Below, in pieces: positions 20,500 through 32,147 of a DNA stretch of 64,000 nt. Position numbers and translations under genes: made by a program. The notes under the pieces were generated by a model, which worked only from the letters and a program-made list of their open reading frames with translations, did not search any database and had not been told where the DNA came from. The stretch is taken from positions 391,852,783 to 391,916,782 of the forward strand of contig JAVHZZ010000001.1 in NCBI GenBank assembly GCA_036250195.1, read 5' to 3'. How positions within the stretch are numbered: position 1 is the stretch's first letter; each line of letters begins with the position of its first letter. The DNA comes from Mixophyes australis (Eukaryota > Chordata > Amphibia > Anura > Limnodynastidae).

Positions 20500-22784
20500 A
20501 TAACTGGCTAACTTCGGCGTGTCCTTCCACCTGCTGACTGGTGACCGTTGGTTCCCTGGGGAGAGGGAGCCTAGGAGTCTGGGCCAGAGTACTATCATGC
20601 CATGACCTTCTTGACTAGAGGACAAAAGTGGATGATATGGAGTTTGTTTATTATCCTTGTTTAGCCCAGCCCCCTTTTTCTGTCTTATCTTTTATTAACT
20701 CTTCCACTAGTCGACATCTAAAAATAAACCATTCTAACATACAATCAATAACCTAAAATACACAGAAAATATAATCGTATATTTTAGCACACACGTGAAC
20801 AATAAATACAATAAACTAACACAGCGTGATGAGAGCAATTCAATAGGCAGAAAGAGGCAATGGAAAACAAATGTTCTTATATCTTATACACTCGACTTCA
20901 AGTTCACGGTGTGAGTTCTGACAACAGCAGATGGGTTTTTCTATAACTGTACAGGTTTTGCATCATACCCGTCAAAAACAGTAACGTACTTGTTACATTT
21001 TGGACCCTAATCCTCTTGTCTTTATTTAGGGGAACAGTGGCGGTGTGAATGCACAATTTGCTGACTGCTGAGTTCTGTTTTTGTGAGTTTTAGTGATCTC
21101 TAATGTTTATATATCTCCCAACTGTCCTGATTTAGGCGGGACCCCCCGTCCCAGCTGCTGCTAATCCCCCTCCCCCCAAACTTGGTGGATAAGTGTTTGC
21201 ATCCAACAGTCAACCAGTTTAAAAAATAAAATAACAAAACAGGAGATTTGTTTACATTATATGACTTTTTTCACAGAGCTACCAAGTTGGGGCAAAATGC
21301 ACAAAAAAAAAAAAATCACCTCCTAGGTGTATACACAGCTTTACACAAATATTTCTGGTGAGAGTTTTAGTCATCCCTATTGTATTGATACATTATGATT
21401 CATAGTGTAGCTTTTCATATCTTGTACAATGCTGTACTCTAACTTTGCTCATGTGAAGGTGACTCTTTAAATGTGGGTTATTCATTGAATTACAAATACG
21501 GGTCATTTAGGGAGAGAAGTCATTTCCCCTGGGCCTAGTTTTAAACATGTATAGATCTGTTCTATTTGCAGTGTATGATCTATATTGTTGTAGCAGTATT
21601 TGTATTTTTGTTTTCAATAAAATAGTTTTATTGTTTATCTGCATCTAAAGCAGAATATCTAATTTGTCCAGGAATATTTCATTTATAACACATCCAGAAC
21701 ACAATATATTATGCATTGAAGTGATTAAAGTCCTAAATACTTCACTCTGAATGCAACAGCCTGGGGTGAATTTCTGATATAAAATATATCATGTTATGTT
21801 ACTATAAATTACGTATACAACATGAAGGGCATGATCCCCTTGAAAATCACCCCTGCAGGAAACAGGGGCAGGATTTCTTATGGGGTGTTCAAAATGTAAT
21901 AAAATATATCAGAATATATACATTTAATTTTGATTAGCACCATCCTAGACTTATTTTGTCAAATGAGTCAATACCATTTTGATAGATGGATATCATGGAT
22001 ATATGCACGGAACAGATCTGCTATAAGCGCAAGCATATTTAATCGATTATTTGCCTTTTGGTTAACATCAAGTGTAGTATAATGGATTGCCTAGTTTGGT
22101 CCTCTAGTCAGGAGGCCGGTAGCTTGAAAGTCTGGGACATAGTGCACCCGAAGTAACGACCCAGGAGAGACTGAAATCACTTGGGGAATGGTGACCCTCC
22201 CTTAAAAGTATGGCACGGTGCACGAATCCCAATTTTTAGTCACATTTGCATCCATTGCTGGAGCCATCTTGCATCGTCACTATTTTTTAAATTTATTTTC
22301 TCACTTTGTCTGTCACTGGGGCTACTTTTGGTTTGGGGGGGTATGTGTGCGTGTCAGGGATAGAGGGTCCCAAGCTCTTTAAAGGAGAGCCTGAATGTTG
22401 TCCTTCTGTGCATACTTTTTTGTTTTAACACTTTTTTGGGCATTAGGGTGAGTAAAGCACAGTCCCAAGGCTTCAATTAAAAAAACAGGTATATTAACAC
22501 TAAATACATACAACACCTGCACAGTATAACTGTTTCCTGTCCTAATACAGTTTTAAATTACATTGTACATTAAGGGGTCACTGGCCGGCAGCTGATTGAT
22601 GCCTACTGGCCAGCAGTGGTCTGACTAGTGTTATCACTCTCCAGGTCAGTCTGCTGTCAATCATCGCATGCATGAATTGGCTTCCAGTTACAGATTCATT
22701 AAAAAAATTAAAATAAAGTTAAATGTAAATTTTTAAAATAAATAAATAAATATACAATTATGGTGTATTTTAATAATAAAGCAT
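20500..22784. other. Mostly unrecognised sequence
   Basis: AT-rich with chance open frames only. A fragment of the CTCCCAACTGTCC MITE family lies at about 21110-21210. Nothing else could be placed. Confidence 0.35.
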
Positions 22785-22990
22785 TTTTTCCTGTGGAAAC
22801 CCAGGCTAACCTGAGTCTTAGCACTTGACGGACAATGGCGGTACTTGGTAAATAGGCTTTCCGTGCTTTGCATGGTTAAGCATTGCAGAAAGCCCCCAGT
22901 GATGACTGCAGCAGGAGATAGTCTTCATCAGCTTGTGGCTTTGGCAGAATTTATGACTTATCTCCCTTTGATAAATAGACCCCCTAAGTA
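22785..22990. repeat. Possible MITE with TTTGATAAATAGACC end
   Basis: The end CCCTTTGATAAATAGACCCC resembles, in reverse, the border of the repeat at about 48028 (GAGGTCTATTTATTAAG). The other border is not defined. Confidence 0.3.
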
Positions 22991-23928
22991 TTGCTTCAAA
23001 TGGAAGTGGTTTGCATTACCACCTACTGGTAGAAAGAAGTACCTTTAGACTGTTGGCAGATTCCAGCACACCCATTAGAAATTACTCTGTGAGTTTAAGT
23101 AATAGAATATGAAATGCTTATGGTTGATAACATAACCAATAGACCTTAGTCTTAACCTTAAATCTTAAGTAATATAATTAAAGACACCACACCGACTTGT
23201 TGACAAATAACTCTTATTTATTTAAATAAGCCCGTAGCTGCTATGGTGGTGGGAGAACACTGTATTCAACCTTTTCCATCCAAAGCTAACTCCACCTCAC
23301 TCCTTTTAAACTGATCCCTTGTCTTTGCCCCTTTATGAAAGTTGTTTGCACATTACCACGCCTACTCCTTTTGTTAACCCTTAGAAATCCAAAATGGTTA
23401 TGTACCCACACCACAGCTTTTAGTTTCCATCTGGTTTAATTCATCCCTCAGTTATAATTCCCCTTTGGAGAGCCCCACAGTACCAATGCAGTAGATCAGG
23501 TTCAATTTTTTTAGGTAGTAGCACACCCATGTGACATAATGTTTTATCAGCACACATATATCAGCCTCTGTTCCATTTTGGATTTTAATTGGTCATAGGT
23601 GCCCATTCTTAGTAATGCTTTTAATACAGATGCATGCAAAGTCTCTATTTTAAGGGGAAAATCAATCCAAACTAAAGCTTTGCAGTGGCAGAAAATGGAA
23701 CTGCCCTGGGAAACCCAGGAGGTTATCTAGCTGGCTGCAACAAGAGTTGTAGTTCAGATATGTAGTGTATTTTAGAAGAACATCTGATTCCATGGTAATT
23801 TGTATTAATCCATTATGTGTTACCTCCCAGTGAACCCTTTTGTGGCAATGCCAATTACCCTATCAGGGATGTATTGTGAGCCTATTATTGAATGGTAAAC
23901 AAAGTGAGATACTTTGCTGAATCCAGGG
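22991..23928. other. Unrecognised sequence
   Basis: No gene or repeat family recognised. The stretch at about 23160-23480 has LTR-like composition but no demonstrable ends. Confidence 0.3.
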
Positions 23929-24015
23929 TACATAACTCCAACAATCCCGATTTTAGTTGACTCTTCTGCACCAGTCAGTGCTTTTGTCCTGATTCTAGGA
24001 CAGTTGGAAGATGTT
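23929..24015. mobile_element. Short MITE fragment of the CATAACTCCAAC family
   Basis: Begins CATAACTCCAACAATCCC and ends GACAGTTGGAAGATGTTC, an imperfect inverted pair related to 14051-14418. Confidence 0.4.
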
Positions 24016-24446
24016 CCCTGCTAACAGGTGCCATTCATAGGGTATTTTAGGGGAGATCTTGGCTCACGCATGTGCAGAGGGTCCCAGGACTGGCTTGGCA
24101 ACCAGTAAGATTCTCCTGTAGTCTCTCCAGTATTGCCAGAGAGCTGAGCATTTCACAGCTCCCCTAGTGAAAGTTTTTTTCTTACATTGTCCCCCAAAAA
24201 TATTCATGTTCGCTACAATAAAAAGAATCTGCTTACCGTACTGGTGCAACTTAACAAGTTGGATGTATGAACTTTGTTTCATATAAAGATGTCCCCCAAC
24301 AGCACTAGCCTGTGCTGTTGGGGACATTGCTGTTTTTGCTATCTAGTCTTTCAGTTTTTGACTTACAGCTTTGCCTTCATTCTCATTCACACACTATGAC
24401 AATGCACATGTCACATGCTGCCCTATTCTCACTTACACAATCACTA

Positions 24447-25078
24447 TGTCAGGCGCCGTCCCGCTGCTTCCTCTGGACGATCGCCTTCTCTGCTCTCTGT
24501 GCGTCTGGTTATCAGGCAATCAGACGTAAGACTTCTGGCTGGATCACCGGTGCTTCCATGCATGAGCGTCCTGTTGCTAGGCAACGGGACGCTATCCTAA
24601 ACCTTTGGCGGCAGCCAATGACAGCGCCGCCACCTCTCTTCTCCTCATTGGCTGCCTGCATTATATAAGGTACTTCCTGTCCTCCCACCTGTGCCAGAGT
24701 ATTAGGTCTTCCTCCTTCTCCAGCGTTCCTGTGTGATTTGGTTTGTCTGACTACCTCTGATCTTCCTGTGCCCTTACTACCCGGATTGTTTGACTTCTCT
24801 TTTGGATTTTCCTTGTGCATTGTTGCTCCTAACTGTTACTGACCCAGCATTGTCTGACCTCCTGACCTCTCTTCTGGATTCCCCCTTGTACCTCGCTGCC
24901 AGCACGTTACCAGACTGGCTCACTTGACTACTCTCATTCTGTGCCTCGCTATACGACTGCGTGTCTCCTGCAGCGGAGCCCATACCTCCTTGCTTGGTGT
25001 AAACCAGGTGCACGTTAGATTCCACACCTTCTACTCGAGTCGTGCCGTTAGCAGGTACACTACGCCCAAGTTGTGACA
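24447..25078 (+). mobile_element. Solo LTR (632 bp) with TSD CACTA
   Basis: Starts TGTCAGGCGCC and ends AGTTGTGACA. It is flanked by a perfect 5-bp duplication CACTA (24442-24446, 25079-25083). A TATA box (ATTATATAAGG, about 24660) is preceded by ATTGG/CCAAT elements near 24615 and 24647. The ends and promoter type match gypsy LTRs. No coding part remains. Confidence 0.88.
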
Positions 25079-25083
25079 CACTA

Positions 25084-25690
25084 GTGGACAGATTATTACT
25101 TCTAACAAGATCAGCACACTCACTTCCTGAAAAACTGTGCGTTACAGTGAATGTTCATATACAATTACTACAGCTTGTTCTATCTTTGCTATCTTATATA
25201 GTGTCATGGGAAAAGTAGACGTCTCTTGTGGTAGATGGTGGTATTTTACAGTGCAGCAGCCAGTAGACAGCACAAAGGTCTAAGAGTCATGTGCAACTAG
25301 CCACAGTTAGTTTTTTGGGGGGTTTTCATATATATTTTATTTGGCTTTTCTATAATAACAAGATGAGAGTACAAACAAGAGAAGAAAGGTGGGGAAGGGG
25401 ATACAATCTCAGTAAATAAAAAGAGTCTTTGGTATGACGAGACAAAGATTATTTAGCAAATAAACTCTAAAATGCACATATGAACAATAAACTGATAGAC
25501 AATGAAAGATTGTGTAGAGGAATTCAATCAGGGGAATAGAGGCTAGAATGGAGATAACTGAGGAATTTTTAGAATAGGTAGTAGGAGGGGGAGCACCTGG
25601 ATTTAAAATGATGGGGCGTCTAAGATATAAAGCCTGATCCCTCACATGGTGTGCTGTCATCATAATGTGTGGCCCAAAATAGTGCGTGTT
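25084..25690. other. Unrecognised sequence, possibly old L1-like 3' end
   Basis: The TTTTTTGGGG run near 25313 followed by TTTTATTTGGCTTTT could be the reversed tail of a non-LTR element, but no duplication or coding remnant supports this. Confidence 0.3.
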
Positions 25691-25694
25691 TTTT

Positions 25695-25860
25695 CCAGTT
25701 AAGTGCTATCATCATCTTCATCATCACCATATATTTATATAGCGCAACTGATTCCGCAGCGCTGTACAGAGAACTCACTCAAATAAGTCCCTGCCCCATT
25801 TGGGCTTACAGTCTAAATTCCCTAATACACACACAGACAGACAGACACACAGACTAGGGC
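25695..25860 (-). repeat. 5'-truncated SINE/L2-type tail
   Basis: Minus-strand reading gives the 'ACTGTAAGCCCAAATGGGGC' segment, then 'TCTCTGTACAGCGCTGCGG' and 'TATATAAATATATGG' ending in (GAT)n. This is the same tail as in the full SINE at 55950-56303, without its tRNA-like head. Confidence 0.7.
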
Positions 25861-25887
25861 TATGAGACACCTAGCTGCTACGAGAAT

Positions 25888-26980
25888 CAGGGTTGCCAAC
25901 AGGCGCGGACTGGCAGGTATCAGCCCGGGGGGCAACAGAGGCGGCCGCATCGCGTGTCATGCAATGTGGCCGCCTGTGCGAGACACGCGATGCGGCCGCT
26001 GGCAATAGTAACCTATTTTTTGCATCGACTGGGGGAAGCGGCCGGCCCAAACAGCCGTTAGGCTGAGCAACCCGGGTGCCCGCTGCCCCCCTGGTCCAGC
26101 CCGCCCCTGGTTGCCAACTCTGAAATGAAAAACAAGCAACCGCTTAATGACAAACAAGCCCAAACCAATCCTATAAAGCCCCCCAAAAGCCCAACTTACA
26201 GGGGACCGTCCTTTTCTATAACACTAATTTCTACACTGAATCTCCATTTAGAAAACCTTTAGAAATACAAGTGGACACATTTCTACACTGATATGGCAAA
26301 AGAAGAAGCAAATGCAGTAAATTACCCTTATGAAATGGGGGAAACAGACATGGCTGCAGGTTCAATAATCATCCCCAAATACACACAGTTTCTTATTAAC
26401 CATAATTACACCACAGCATCACCCCGGCAAGTATAAAAGGCTAGATCCACAACATACATGAACTGAGTATAATGTATGCAAGGACACTGGTATCTCTATC
26501 CCACAGAGCCCCATGATATAACAATATAAGATAGGGCTCTGAAAGCAGTCATCTGACATGAATAGCTTATTATATGGGATGGGAGGGTGTTATATAGCAG
26601 TGTTACCTCTATAAGTGCAGCGACACAGCACTTATTTCAGCAGGTTGTTGCAAATCCGTCTTCCTGGTGAGCCACTAACTGACAACACAGCAGCCAATCG
26701 AAATCCTCCTTAGTATATGGTCCAGCCCATCTCTTCTCACATGATTTTCAGCCTTTAGGGGGTGGGCGGGTGTTTGCGTGATTGACACATGCCGTGTCCT
26801 TTTAGAAAGGAGGATGAAGTGGAGGGGAGGAAATAGCTGGGAAGGCAGTAAAATGAAGGTTCTGACACACGTGTATTGTAAAGCCCAAAAACCCGCAACC
26901 CGTGACGATCAAAACAAAACCGCAACTTGGAAAGAAAACAAGCCCAATTCCGCTTGTTATAAGCGGAATTGGCAACTGTG
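25888..26980. mobile_element. hAT-like element (CAGGGTTGCCAA ends) with a nested MITE
   Basis: Ends are CAGGGTTGCCAACTC and, complemented, CACAGTTGCCAATTCCG. Flanks ACGAGAAT (25880-25887) and GCGAGGAT (26981-26988) match at 6 of 8 bases, consistent with an old 8-bp duplication. The interior is non-coding. The left terminal repeat is interrupted by a younger MITE at 25900-26109. Confidence 0.6.
25900..26109. mobile_element. Nested GC-rich hAT-type MITE (210 bp)
   Basis: Starts CAGGCGCGGACTGG and ends CCAGCCCGCCCCTG. It is flanked by a perfect 8-bp duplication GTTGCCAA (25892-25899, 26110-26117). It sits exactly in the terminal repeat of the surrounding element, so it is the younger insertion. 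An internal inverted pair GCGGCCGCATCGCGTGTC / GACACGCGATGCGGCCGC flanks the centre. Confidence 0.88.
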
Positions 26981-26988
26981 GCGAGGAT

Positions 26989-28650
26989 GTGTCCTATCAA
27001 CTTTTGTAAATAGGAAAGGGTGTCGGAGCATGTGATAAGAGAGGTTGTGGGGAGGTGGACTAGTTACAATTAGGTGATGGACTTCTTTCCAGAAATAGGG
27101 CAACTCCACCATGTATGGGACAGGGTGCCTTCTGCTCTACAGCAATGCCAACAGGAGTTGGAAACGGAGTCTTGTTGGCACTATATACCAGTAGAACAGC
27201 AAATTGTACAGAGTATCTTCTATTTGTGTACAAATTGAGCTCTTGGCAACTCCCTCACATATTTGGGACTTTCCTTGGGCTCAAGGATTCATTCATATCT
27301 TCCTCCCAGTGTAGCTCATGAAGGTTCTTAGCCGGCTGTCTGAGCTTATAGGGGAATAGAAGGTTGAGATTAGGCCTATGGTGGTATATCCACTCCAGGG
27401 AACCCTTAAATTGGCTTTTACTTGAGCTGAGCCTTTATGAAAGCTGTCTTTCCAATATACCGATCAATTTCCCTCGAGTTTAAAAAGCATAAGATAAGAA
27501 GTTTAAAACCACAGACACATACAAATAATCTACAACTTTCCCAATATTTCTTTCACAATACACAGACAAACTGTGATTACAATAAGGTGATTTGTTTCTG
27601 CACAAATGTACTTTACAAAATAAGCACACAATAGAAAATATAGTTTTTTTAATATGTCCTTTTTTAAACAAAAAAAAAAGAAAGAATTATTTGTATATTG
27701 TTGAAATACTGATATAACAATGAGGGAAAACAAGCAGTGCATTCTTCTGCAAACACAAAGCACCTATTACTACAAAGCCATGGCTTTAAAAAAAACACAA
27801 CTAAAAGATAGGTTAACCCCAATGTCAGAGAGAAAACAGCTTTTAGCTGCACCTTGGCTTTTATCCTATAATTACATCTGATCTGCCCTTTCGATCCCAA
27901 ATGGCACCACTTTTTAAGTAATATATCATCAGTCCACTGCACAGTGATAATCTATTTCACTCATATATCAAGAGAGAAACAGTTGCATTAGTGTAATACA
28001 TCATCAAAACAAAGCACTCTCATCATGATGTATTTCTCAGAGATGGCAGCGCTGGAGAAAGATAGAGGTCGGAGAGCAAATATAACTCCAAACAGAGGGC
28101 TCTTATGAAAACTTTACTATGAGTACAAATAGAACAGCGAAAGAAAATGTACAGTATAGGTAGTGAAAGTATAGTCACATTTGTATTCATCTGTTATACA
28201 GACTTATTAATATATTTCTTAGTTTTTTTAGGACACTATCGATCAGAAACATATAGAAACCTGGCGTAATTGGGTGTGTTTCCATACCATATTTATATTT
28301 TACCCTTTGAGCCATAAAAACATGTAAAGAAAAAAAAGCTGGTTTGTGACCCCTTGTGTCTAGGTACTGAAACACATTCAAGATCAAACTCAAGATCACA
28401 CAATGCTTACGGCTCACTCGTCAGCAATACCCTTTGTCCCTCACTGATGGCAAACAATAAAACCAGTACAGGTTGATTCCTTCAATTCAAGGACATTTTT
28501 TTTTTATAAATCAGATATTCCAAGAAAAACTTTATATGAAAGTTATTGGGTACTGTAGTTACTGTTACTGTAGTTATTGGGTATCAAACACAATAAAAAT
28601 TGAAAAGTACCATATAGATCTGCAATCATAAGAGCCCAGGGGAAATATTT
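26989..28650. other. Unrecognised AT-rich sequence
   Basis: No gene or known repeat recognised; open frames under 95 codons lack motifs. Confidence 0.35.
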
Positions 28651-29483
28651 GGTTTTGGTTTTGGATCTGGATTACCTTCGTGTTTTGGTTTTGGCAAAAC
28701 CGCCCTTGCTTTTTTTGGTTTTGTTTTGCAATTTTTGTAAAAAATACCATTTTTTTGGTCTAAAATAACCTAATATAGTGCTCCACCAGTTTCTTGGATA
28801 AGTGAGTCAATAGAAATGCCCAAAGCATCTTTTCTGTTTGGCTCTAGTAGTGCAAATTAAGAAAAATACAGTTTAATCCCTGGTAGGCCGTCCTTAATTC
28901 TAACACTTGCCTGCAAATTATACAGACAAGCCTGGTTGTCTTCCTCTCCATCTTTGACTATTGGCAATGTAGCCATCGTCTTTGGGTGTATATTACACCC
29001 TCCACTTGTAGTTAAATAGAAAAAAATCACCCTGCATAGACTGTACTTTAAAAAGAAATGGACAAAGGCAGTTTGGTTTCTGTCTGCATCAGCCCCCTCC
29101 TTCCACTTGTAGTTAAATAGAAAAAAAACAGCCGGTATAGACTATACAATAAAAATAGAAATGGACAAAGGCAGTTTGGTTTCTGTCTGTATCAGACCCC
29201 CTCTCCACTTGTAGTAAAATAGAAAATTTTTAGCCGGTATAGACTATAGAATATAAATAGAAATGGACAAAGGCAGTTTGGTTTCTGTCTGCATCAGCCC
29301 ACTCCCCCTCCCCTTGTAGTTAAATAGAAAAGAATATGGCCTGCATAGACTGTACGTTAACTAGAAATGGACAAAGGCAGTTTGGTGTCTGTCTGTGCAT
29401 GACACCCTACCTTTATCACGAAGTTGACAAAACAGCAGTCTTTCAAGACTGTACTGTCGAAGTCGTATAATTGGATGAACGAA

Positions 29484-30288
29484 AGTATATTGGTTGATAT
29501 TGTTTTATTGGTCGATTGCACTCAGTATGCCACGCTACACGTGGCATATTGTGATTGCACGGTAAAATACGCACGTACACACTCGCATTACAACATTTAG
29601 TTATTTATGTAATTCATATTCATATTGGTTCCGTTACACAGTCATTTATGAGCAGATAGTATTTAGTTTATTATTAGTTTATATAATATGATTATATGTA
29701 CACTTCAGTGTTATTTAAGGTTCAGGTTATAAGAAAGGTGTCATGTCTAGTATCCTATTGAACCCCTTTTCACCAGCAGCTGTCTGGTGCATTCGGCGAA
29801 AAGATCGCACATTGCATACTCTAGTTATTGATGTTAGGGAATAAACCTTTAATATGATACTGACCATAAAATGCTAATAGACTAATTGTAACTGGAGAGT
29901 CAGGCGGGAAGAACAGAGCTCATCCCCTGGAGAGATGACCCCCACCTTTGGATTCCTTAGATTGAACCAGCCTATGACCTGTTTACCCTGGACCCATCTG
30001 ATGTCTGGACCAATAGAAGCAAGCCACGTTATCTCTATTGTTCACTCTGTAACACTGACTGTATATATAATCATAGCTGCACCCCCACTAGCCTCAGTCT
30101 ACTCTGAACACAGTATTCAAGGGTGAATTACTGTCTACTGGTGCCCGTGGTTAGAGCAGCGGTATGTATGTATCTTTTGGTATTGGCTGTACTGTACTGT
30201 ATCTTAATATAATAATGTATTGAATTGTTAACTATTTACATCTGCTAAAATAAATCACTTATTTGAAAACGATAAAATTACTTTAATA
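29484..30288 (+). mobile_element. LTR-like dispersed repeat, copy 2
   Basis: Second copy of the repeat at 10865-11690, inserted in the hAT relative. It keeps the central hairpin (ATGCCACG / CGTGGCAT), the TATATATAA box (about 30060) and AATAAA near the end. Many CpGs of copy 1 are TpG or CpA here, suggesting methylation decay. Confidence 0.5.
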
Positions 30289-30349
30289 GTACGTGATATA
30301 GAAATTCCCCAAGTCCCTTTCCTATTTGGGGGTAGATTACACCCTACAC

Positions 30350-30805
30350 TTATATAGAAATTTTTAAAAAGATGTTGTTGTCATCATCATCCTCACCCTC
30401 ATCAGTGTGTACATCATCATCACAGACTATCAATTCATCTCCGCTTGAATCCGCCATTGGAGAGCTGTCAGTGCTTGGATGTCTTTGATGGTAAAGGCCT
30501 TCCTCGTGGAAGATGTAGTTCATTTTTATGAAGCTCATCTTCTCCACATTTTTTGGAAGTAACCTCCTACGTCGATCACTGACAAGGTTCTCAGCTGTGC
30601 GGAATACTCTTTCAGAGTACACACTGGAGGGTAGGCAGCTTAGGTATTGCAAAGCAATTTTGTACATGGGTTTCCAAATGGCTTGCTTTTCTTCCCAGTA
30701 AGGAAAGGGACTGTGTGACATCTCCATATCAATTACCTCTTGAAAATAATCCTCCACCATCCTTTGCATGTTAATACTCAGATTGGATGGAGTTTTTCTT
30801 GTCAC
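30350..30805 (-). pseudogene. hAT transposase C-terminal dimerisation domain
   Basis: About 150 codons. The diagnostic hAT C-terminal motif is clear: YLSCLPSSVYSERVFRTAEN, then LVSDRRRRLLPKNVEKM. It is preceded by FPYWEEKQAIWKPMYKIALQ and followed by an acidic tail (DDDVHTDEGEDDDD). In hAT transposases this region mediates dimerisation and follows the RNase H-like catalytic core. Here the core is absent: the fragment directly follows the N-terminal part at 30771-31519, so the copy cannot encode an active enzyme. Confidence 0.8.
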
Positions 30806-31519
30806 ATGCCAGAACTGCTGCCACTGGTGCAGGACTTACACAAACAACCTCATCCTCATCAACATCCTCATTAGCGCCCTCATCGCCTATACAAATCTCC
30901 CCCTCACCCTCTTCTAATTCCAAAGTGGCATCCTCAATTGGTGTATCACCGGCTATACTCGGGTTGTTCAGGCACACATCAGCAGAAATGCTGAAAGGGC
31001 CCTTCTTTATGGGTACACTAACAGAATGCTCACGATTACACATACCACTGGTGGATGGACTCTCCACAGGGATTGGTGTCATTTCTGATTACGAGCATAT
31101 ATTTTCCTCTAATGCCTTACTGTTTTCTTGCAGCTCGGCTTTCACGCGTAACAGTAGTTGTGCACCACTTTTGGACAAGAAGAAGGCTTAGTACTCAGTA
31201 ACATTTTTTGATCTGGCACTAGCAGAGAAAGGAGAAGGCCATCATTCTTTCTTTGCCACTGAGTGTGTAGAATGGCATGTTGGCATTTTTTTAACTTTTC
31301 CTCAGTTATAGTTCTTTTTCCCTTTAACACGGTAAAAAAAGTTTTGGGGTGTGTTTTTTCCCCTGATTTAAAAAGACTATGTACTTTTACATAGGCTTTA
31401 CCAGATGACGTACAGGGAAGACTACCATCAGGACTGGTGCCAGCACCTGCTTGCTGATCCTGCTCATATGTGGACTGCTTTAAATGCATTTTAATGAGCC
31501 CAAAGCACTTGTAGTGCAA
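30771..31519 (-). pseudogene. hAT element N-terminal ORF region
   Basis: Two frames (31142-31519 and 30771-31082) carry text shared with the ORFs at 45641-46174 and 52012-52771: a basic 'TITEEKLKK' segment, 'MTPIPVESPS', 'NREHSVSVPIKKGPFS' and an acidic 'ELEEGEGEICIGDEGANED'. No BED-finger cysteines are evident in what remains. I infer it is the low-complexity N-terminal part of the family transposase, or a separate small protein; its function is unknown. Confidence 0.5.
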
Positions 31520-32147
31520 AATATTAAATAGATAGTGCTGCTAGATAATACTTTCAGCACCAGAAAAATTGTTGTTTCACACTGGGGAATATGGGACACC
31601 CCAAAGCACTTGTAGTGCAAAATATTAAATAGATAATGCTGCTAGATAATACTTTCAGCACCAGAAAATTTGTTGTTTCAGACTGGGGAATATGGGACAC
31701 CCCAAAGCACTTGTAGTGCAAAATCCAAACTTTATACTGCTGGTATATTTCTATTTCTACAGCCAGAAAATAATTTCTGGAGGAGGGAATATGACACCCC
31801 AAACAGTTGGTATGACTCCTCTATCCTCCTCTCTTTCTGCTATAACAATTGCTAGAAGAATTGCTAGAAGAATTGCAAGAATAATTGCTAAAATAATTGC
31901 TCTCTCCCTGCTCTAATGCTGCCTGCGACCTAATCCTTCTCTCTCCCTCTGTCAAATGGCGATGGATTGCTGTGGAGGCGGGTATTTATGAATTTCAAAT
32001 ATCGCGAGAACCGAGCTCCGAGATCCGACGACATCACAATGACATTTTGCCTTGATTTCGATTCTGAATTGGCGCCAGAACTCGGTAGTCGGATAGGTGA
32101 AATTCGGACGGGTTCGGTTCTCGGGGAACCGAGCCCGCCCATCTCTA

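Larger units (their letters stand above)
28655..32147 (-). mobile_element. hAT transposon relative, right end intact, left end damaged
   Basis: The right border reads CGAGCCCGCCCATCTCTA, the same end as the element at 44968-47092, and the text near 28660 (GTTTTGGATCTGGATTACC) matches that element's left subterminal part. The left terminal repeat itself is not recognisable and no duplication is found there. Minus-strand coding pieces (30350-31519) are N- and C-terminal transposase parts without the catalytic middle. Between 29000 and 29400 lie about four copies of a ~100-bp unit (GGACAAAGGCAGTTTGG). An LTR-like repeat is inserted at 29484-30288. Confidence 0.7.
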
